64,000 bases of DNA, taken from the NCBI GenBank assembly GCA_004173235.1, contig SEAC01000025.1:1-64000 (forward strand), in the 5' to 3' direction. The position numbers were made by a program, and so were the translations under genes. The stretch comes from Chitinophagaceae bacterium (GTDB taxonomy: Bacteria > Bacteroidota > Bacteroidia > Chitinophagales > Chitinophagaceae). Shown one piece after another: positions 59,906 through 64,000 of the stretch (the first letter of the stretch is position 1; every line of letters begins with the position of its first letter). Under the pieces are notes generated by a model. It searched no databases and was not told the origin of the DNA. It saw only the letters and a list, made by a program, of their open reading frames with translations.

Positions 59906-62515
59906 ATGAACCGTACAAATCCTGCCGAATACAATCACCCCTTCTGGGGGCCTTACCTGAGCGAGCGGCAATGGGGAACGGTGCGGGAGGATTATAGCCC
60001 CGACGGCAATGCATGGCAATACTTTCCTTTTGAGGAGGCGCACTTCCGTGCCTACAATTGGGGCGAAGACGGCCTCGCGGGCGTGTGCGACCGGCTGCAG
60101 CTGCTTTGCTTTGGCATTGCACTCTGGAACGGCAGGGACCCGATATTGAAGGAGCGGCTCTTTGGGTTGCACAACTACGAAGGCAATCACGGAGAGGATG
60201 TAAAGGAGCACTACTACTACCTCGATAACGTGCCGGATCATTCGTACATGGCCTTCCGGTATCAATACCCGCAGCTGGAGTTTCCGTACGAAAAACTGAA
60301 AGTTGAAAATGCCCGGCGCTCGCGGCAGGAGCCTGAATACGAATTGCTCGATACGGGCGTGTTCGACAATCACCGCTACTTCGACGTGACCGTTACCTAC
60401 GCCCGTGCCGGCGAAGACGATCTGCTGGTACGCATCGACGTCCACAACCGCTACCACCGCCCGGCCAACATCACGGTGTTGCCGAGCCTGTGGTTTTCGC
60501 AGATGGCGCAGGACAAGAACGCCGCTCCGAATATTGTTGCCATCGGCACCAACTCGGCCCGTGCGTGGCACGAGCGCATCGGCGAATGGTATTTCTACAG
60601 TGAGAACGCTGATGCGCTGATGTTTACCGACAACGTAACCAACAAGGCACGGATGGCCGACAGCGGCGTTGAAGAGCGGTATGCAAAAGATGCCTTTCAT
60701 ACTTCCATCACCAGCGCCAGCGGGCTCGACAAGCTGTGGCACCGCGACCACGGAACGAAGCTGGGCGCGCTGCACCAACTACGGGTGCGCGGTGGTGAAA
60801 CGAAAACCATTCACTGCCGCCTCAGCCGGCAGCAACTCGCGTATCCGTTCGATGCAGGCTTCGCTGAAGTATTTAACGAACGCAAGGCTGCCGCCGATGC
60901 CTGGTACAACAGCCTACTCCCCGCTGCCGTCAGCGACGACCAGCGCAACATCTTCCGGCAGGCCATCGCAGGCCTGCTGTGGAGCAAACAGTTCTATTAT
61001 TTCGATGTGGAGAAGTGGCTGCTGAAAGGTGATGGCCTTGGCGCCCCATCTCCACAGCGACTTTATGGGCGCAACCATGACTGGCAGCATTTGAAGAACC
61101 AGGACATCATTTGCATGCCCGACAAGTGGGAATATCCCTGGTATGCTGCATGGGACCTGGCTTTTCAGTGCATTGCGTTTGCACCGGTGGATGCGGCCTT
61201 CGCCAAACAGCAGTTGCTGCTTATCATGCGCGAATGGTATATGAAGCCCGATGGCCAGTTGCCGGCCTACGAGTGGAACTTCAGCGATGTGAACCCGCCG
61301 GTGCACGCGTGGGCGGCCATGGAAGTATACAGCATCGAAAAGAAACAGAAAGGAAGCGGCGACATCGTGTTCCTGAAAAAGATCTTCCAGAAACTGCTGA
61401 TCAATTTTACGTGGTGGATCAACCGCAAGGACCGCAACGGGAACAACATCTTCGAAGGCGGCTTCCTTGGCCTCGACAACATCGGCGTTTTCAACCGCTC
61501 CTTTTACGGCGAGCATATGCGACTGGAGCAGGCCGACGGCACCAGCTGGATGGGCACCTATGCGCTGAACATGATGGACATGGCGCTGGAGATCGCGCTG
61601 CACGACGAATCGTTTGAAGACACCGCCACGAAGTTCTTCGAGCATTTCGTGCTCATCGCCGAATCGCTCAACGAGCACCATCTATGGAACAAGGAGGATC
61701 GCTTTTTCTACGACGTACTTTCGATACCCGGCCAGGAGCCGATCCCGCTGCGCATCCAATCGATCGTGGGACTTACCTCGCTTTTCGCGGTGAGTACCAT
61801 CAGCCGGCATACGCTCAATACCCTCCCCGACTTCAAGCGCCGCACCGAGTGGTTTGAAACTTATCGGAAGAAATACAACAAGTTCTGGCCCAACGAGGAG
61901 CGCGGCGACCAGGAGGAACTGCTACTTTCGCTGGTGAAGCGCGAGCGCCTCGTTTATTTGTTGGAAAGGCTGCTCGACGAGAAGGAGTTCCTCTCGCCTG
62001 GCGGCATCCGCGCGCTCTCCAAGCGTCACGAGGAGCACCCCTACTCGGTAACGGTTGATGGCATTGAATACAGCATCGCTTACGATCCCGGCGATTCCAC
62101 CTCCGAGATCTTTGGCGGCAACTCCAACTGGCGGGGGCCGGTGTGGATCCCGATCAACTTCCTCATCATCCGGTCGGTGCGGAAGTATGGCCGGTTCTAT
62201 GGCGACTCGCTGCTGGTGGAATGCCCGGTAGGCTCCGGCAAGATGATGAACCTGTGCGATGTGGCCGACGAGCTCACTACGCGGGTGCTGAGCCTCTTCA
62301 CGCGCGATGAAGCCGGCCGCCGGCGTTGCTATGGCAGCTACAACGATTTTTACAAAAACGAGGGAAACGGAGACCTGCTCCTTTTCTACGAATACTTCCA
62401 CGGCGACAGTGGCGCGGGCCTTGGAGCGAGCCACCAGACAGGCTGGACGGCCCTCGTAGCCGAATTGATCCGCGAAGGGAGCGAGCGCAACCAAACGCAT
62501 CCGGCCGCCGGCTGA
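59906..62515 (+). CDS. GH63-like glucosidase (MGH1-like domain), 869 aa
   Basis: An (alpha/alpha)6-barrel glycosidase related to mannosyl-oligosaccharide glucosidases. Recognisable segments are WGPYLSERQWGTVREDYS, YGRNHDWQHLKNQD, WDLAFQCIAFAPVD, GFLGLDNIGVFNRS, MDMALEIALHDESFED and GGNSNWRGPVWIPINFLII. There is no signal peptide, so it acts in the cytoplasm, probably on glucosides or other imported alpha-linked sugars. The start at 59906 lies after a plausible promoter; the ATG at 59831 precedes it. It is divergent from the LacI remnant. Confidence 0.9.
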   Translation: MNRTNPAEYNHPFWGPYLSERQWGTVREDYSPDGNAWQYFPFEEAHFRAYNWGEDGLAGVCDRLQLLCFGIALWNGRDPILKERLFGLHNYEGNHGEDVKEHYYYLDNVPDHSYMAFRYQYPQLEFPYEKLKVENARRSRQEPEYELLDTGVFDNHRYFDVTVTYARAGEDDLLVRIDVHNRYHRPANITVLPSLWFSQMAQDKNAAPNIVAIGTNSARAWHERIGEWYFYSENADALMFTDNVTNKARMADSGVEERYAKDAFHTSITSASGLDKLWHRDHGTKLGALHQLRVRGGETKTIHCRLSRQQLAYPFDAGFAEVFNERKAAADAWYNSLLPAAVSDDQRNIFRQAIAGLLWSKQFYYFDVEKWLLKGDGLGAPSPQRLYGRNHDWQHLKNQDIICMPDKWEYPWYAAWDLAFQCIAFAPVDAAFAKQQLLLIMREWYMKPDGQLPAYEWNFSDVNPPVHAWAAMEVYSIEKKQKGSGDIVFLKKIFQKLLINFTWWINRKDRNGNNIFEGGFLGLDNIGVFNRSFYGEHMRLEQADGTSWMGTYALNMMDMALEIALHDESFEDTATKFFEHFVLIAESLNEHHLWNKEDRFFYDVLSIPGQEPIPLRIQSIVGLTSLFAVSTISRHTLNTLPDFKRRTEWFETYRKKYNKFWPNEERGDQEELLLSLVKRERLVYLLERLLDEKEFLSPGGIRALSKRHEEHPYSVTVDGIEYSIAYDPGDSTSEIFGGNSNWRGPVWIPINFLIIRSVRKYGRFYGDSLLVECPVGSGKMMNLCDVADELTTRVLSLFTRDEAGRRRCYGSYNDFYKNEGNGDLLLFYEYFHGDSGAGLGASHQTGWTALVAELIREGSERNQTHPAAG

Positions 62516-62566
62516 CGTGCCGAAAGACTTTACACAGAATTTACAAAAGGTCTCTTCAATAGGGGT

Positions 62567-62574
62567 TATCTTTA
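62567..62574 (+). promoter_or_regulatory. -7 box before the 37-residue peptide
   Basis: TATCTTTA (then G), 13 bp before the ATG at 62588; identical to the box at 59863. Confidence 0.4.
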
Positions 62575-62587
62575 GGTATAACTAACT

Positions 62588-62701
62588 ATGAGAAAGGACA
62601 AATACGGGCGCCAATATAACCGTCCCGTTTACATCTTCGGCGTGCTGCTCATCCTCGCGACGGTCATTGTCATACTTGTGCTGCGCTACAGCACCGGATA
62701 G
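62588..62701 (+). CDS. 37-residue single-span membrane peptide
   Basis: MRKDKYGRQYNRPVYIFGVL opens a small protein with a basic, tyrosine-rich head. One hydrophobic helix follows (residues about 15-32) and the end is RYSTG. It has its own -7 box 13 bp upstream and good codon use. It is not similar to any family I can name. Its position between GH63 and flippase genes says little about function. Confidence 0.6.
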   Translation: MRKDKYGRQYNRPVYIFGVLLILATVIVILVLRYSTG

Positions 62702-62738
62702 GTGGCAACCCAGGCGCACATTCTCCGTATGTACAGTT

Positions 62739-64000
62739 ATGCTTCGCAATGCACGCGCTGCACTAACCGCCAGTAGCCTTCAGCAGCTTATCAACCAGGG
62801 AGCGAGCCTTGCCATATTTCTACTCCTTGCGCGCAGTTTGGATAAAACGCAATTCGGCGTGCTCAACGGCGTGCTGGCGTTGCTCCTGCTTGCTTTCGGC
62901 ATCCTTTCGTTCGGCATCGATCAATTGTTGGTGCGCAAGGCGGCTGCAGGCGAAGACCCGGCTCGTCTCCTCCGGATCGGGCTGATGCACAACGGCATCG
63001 CCGCTGCCCTGTTGTATACTTTTCTCCTCCTGGCAACCGCTTTCCGTCCTGACCTTCCCGTTTCCGCATTGCTCGTGCTGGGTGCAGGAAAAAGCCTCAC
63101 CTTCCTTGCGCAGGTATGCAAAAGCATCGTTACCGGCCAGGAACGGTTCCGTCGTCTGCTGGCCATGTCGCTTGCCGCCAACGGGGGCAAGGTGATCGGG
63201 CTTTTCTGGCTCAGTCTTTACGGGCCTTTACTCTGGCGCGATGTCCTGATCGTGTTTCTTGTTTCCGATGCACTGGAAGCGCTCTCCTGCTTCCGTGCTT
63301 TTCGCGACGAACCGCGAAAGTCTGTGCGTAACTCGCGTATGAAATACCGCAGCCTGCTTCGCGAAGCCCTTCCGCAATTGGGAACGGTTGTTTTCGCGGC
63401 AGCACTTGCGCGCTTTGATTGGCTCTACCTCGGAGCGGTGACCAATGCAAAAACGCTGGCCGAATACAGCTTTGCGTACAAAGCCTTCGAGCTCGCACAA
63501 CTGCCGTTGCTCATCATCGCACCGCTCCTCGTTCCGCGGTTCACGCGCTTGTTGCAAACCGGTGCGGGCGCGAAAGGCCTGCGCCTTCTGCGGCAAACGG
63601 AACTGCTGATTGCCCTGCTCACCGTGGTGGCCATCAATGCATCCTGGGTGCCCGTGGCCAACTGGGCCAGCAACGGAAAATACGGGATCGCCTGCCGCGG
63701 CACGGTGTTGTGGCTGTCGCTGGCGCTGCCTGTGTTGTATTACAACAATTATCTCTGGTCGCTGCTGTTTGCCCAGGGACGGACGGCACTGATCTTCCGG
63801 GTCTTCGCCGCATCCTTCTCCGTCAACGTGATCGGCAACGTCTTGCTGGTACCGGTCTTCCAGAAAGAGGGCGCCGCGATGGCCTTCACGGGCGCCTTGC
63901 TCCTGCAAACGATCGTGTATCACTGGAAGGCGCATCCCCATTGGCGGATAACCTTCGCAGGGCAGCAGGCAACCTCAACTCCGAGGGCCCGTATCTATTA
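62739..64000 (+). CDS. Polysaccharide flippase / Wzx-like membrane protein, partial at window edge
   Basis: The frame opened by ATG 62739 stays open to the last base, so at least 420 residues are present and the C-terminus is missing. It starts MLRNARAALTASSLQQLINQ, has about 10-12 hydrophobic segments in the MATE/MurJ/Wzx pattern, and includes LVVPRF-like LLVPRFTRLL and the late NVIGNVLLVPVFQKEGAA motif. These are typical of oligosaccharide flippases that move undecaprenyl-linked sugars across the inner membrane. It may open a surface polysaccharide cluster beyond the window. Confidence 0.85.
   Translation, partial: MLRNARAALTASSLQQLINQGASLAIFLLLARSLDKTQFGVLNGVLALLLLAFGILSFGIDQLLVRKAAAGEDPARLLRIGLMHNGIAAALLYTFLLLATAFRPDLPVSALLVLGAGKSLTFLAQVCKSIVTGQERFRRLLAMSLAANGGKVIGLFWLSLYGPLLWRDVLIVFLVSDALEALSCFRAFRDEPRKSVRNSRMKYRSLLREALPQLGTVVFAAALARFDWLYLGAVTNAKTLAEYSFAYKAFELAQLPLLIIAPLLVPRFTRLLQTGAGAKGLRLLRQTELLIALLTVVAINASWVPVANWASNGKYGIACRGTVLWLSLALPVLYYNNYLWSLLFAQGRTALIFRVFAASFSVNVIGNVLLVPVFQKEGAAMAFTGALLLQTIVYHWKAHPHWRITFAGQQATSTPRARIY

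Noticed and set aside
1..64000. tRNA, rRNA or riboswitch
   Set aside because: No cloverleaf, rRNA core sequence or known riboswitch core was recognised by eye. A covariance-model scan was not possible, so small RNAs could be missed.

Overview
The window looks like chromosomal DNA of a Bacteroidota bacterium, probably of the Chitinophagaceae type; that rank is inferred from gene content, not from a marker phylogeny. The signs are type IX secretion (T9SS) C-terminal domains, many short lipoprotein signals, DUF5689 and DUF5916 proteins, -7 promoter boxes of the TAnnTTTG kind, few Shine-Dalgarno sequences, and a fairly high GC content. No rRNA, tRNA, CRISPR array or prophage was seen. No gene-free stretch exceeds about 285 bases.

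Layout. (1) 141-15479: a divergent locus. To the left lie a TonB-dependent receptor, two paralogous DUF5689 lipoproteins and a 2469-residue T9SS surface protein. To the right lie an endonuclease/exonuclease/phosphatase-family hydrolase and a lipoprotein DNA/RNA non-specific nuclease. I read this as a cell-surface nucleic-acid (or nucleic-acid phosphate) scavenging system; this is the best candidate for an undescribed system. (2) 15763-16951: ribosomal operon rpsF-rpsR-rplI. (3) 17226-20785: a secreted protein with a broken T9SS tail, a glycine-rich RRM protein, a rhomboid protease and a diacylglycerol-kinase-like protein. (4) 20835-28732: a bacterial alpha-2-macroglobulin divergent from pbpC, then a DUF2807 lipoprotein. 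(5) 29608-32516: guaA and a periplasmic-binding-fold protein. (6) 32578-40023: the ligase-associated DNA-damage-response set (MBL exonuclease, ATP-dependent ligase, DEXH helicase, PdeM endonuclease), with a di-heme cytochrome c coupled to the helicase. (7) 40031-46139: a DUF5916 protein, an XRE/S24 regulator, surE, a small membrane protein, lpxB and a second small membrane protein. (8) 46273-49001: a MocR-type regulator divergent from ilvE. (9) 49208-59778, minus strand: a galactan-degradation operon (LacI remnant, GH53, GH-A hydrolase, GH2-GH53 fusion, sodium symporter) followed by small membrane proteins. (10) 59906-64000: a GH63-like hydrolase, a 37-residue membrane peptide and a flippase that runs off the window edge.

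Scattered through the window is a second layer: short intergenic tracts of 7-nt (sometimes 8- or 10-nt) repeats. Several are built as two inverted-complementary repeat arms around a central hairpin. Three share the words CGTGAAT/CGTCAAT and ATTCACG/ATTGACG. Others use different words with the same architecture. One such tract lies inside the helicase reading frame, and an 8-bp duplication has broken the T9SS domain of the protein at 17226. These may be a small mobile or expanding repeat family.
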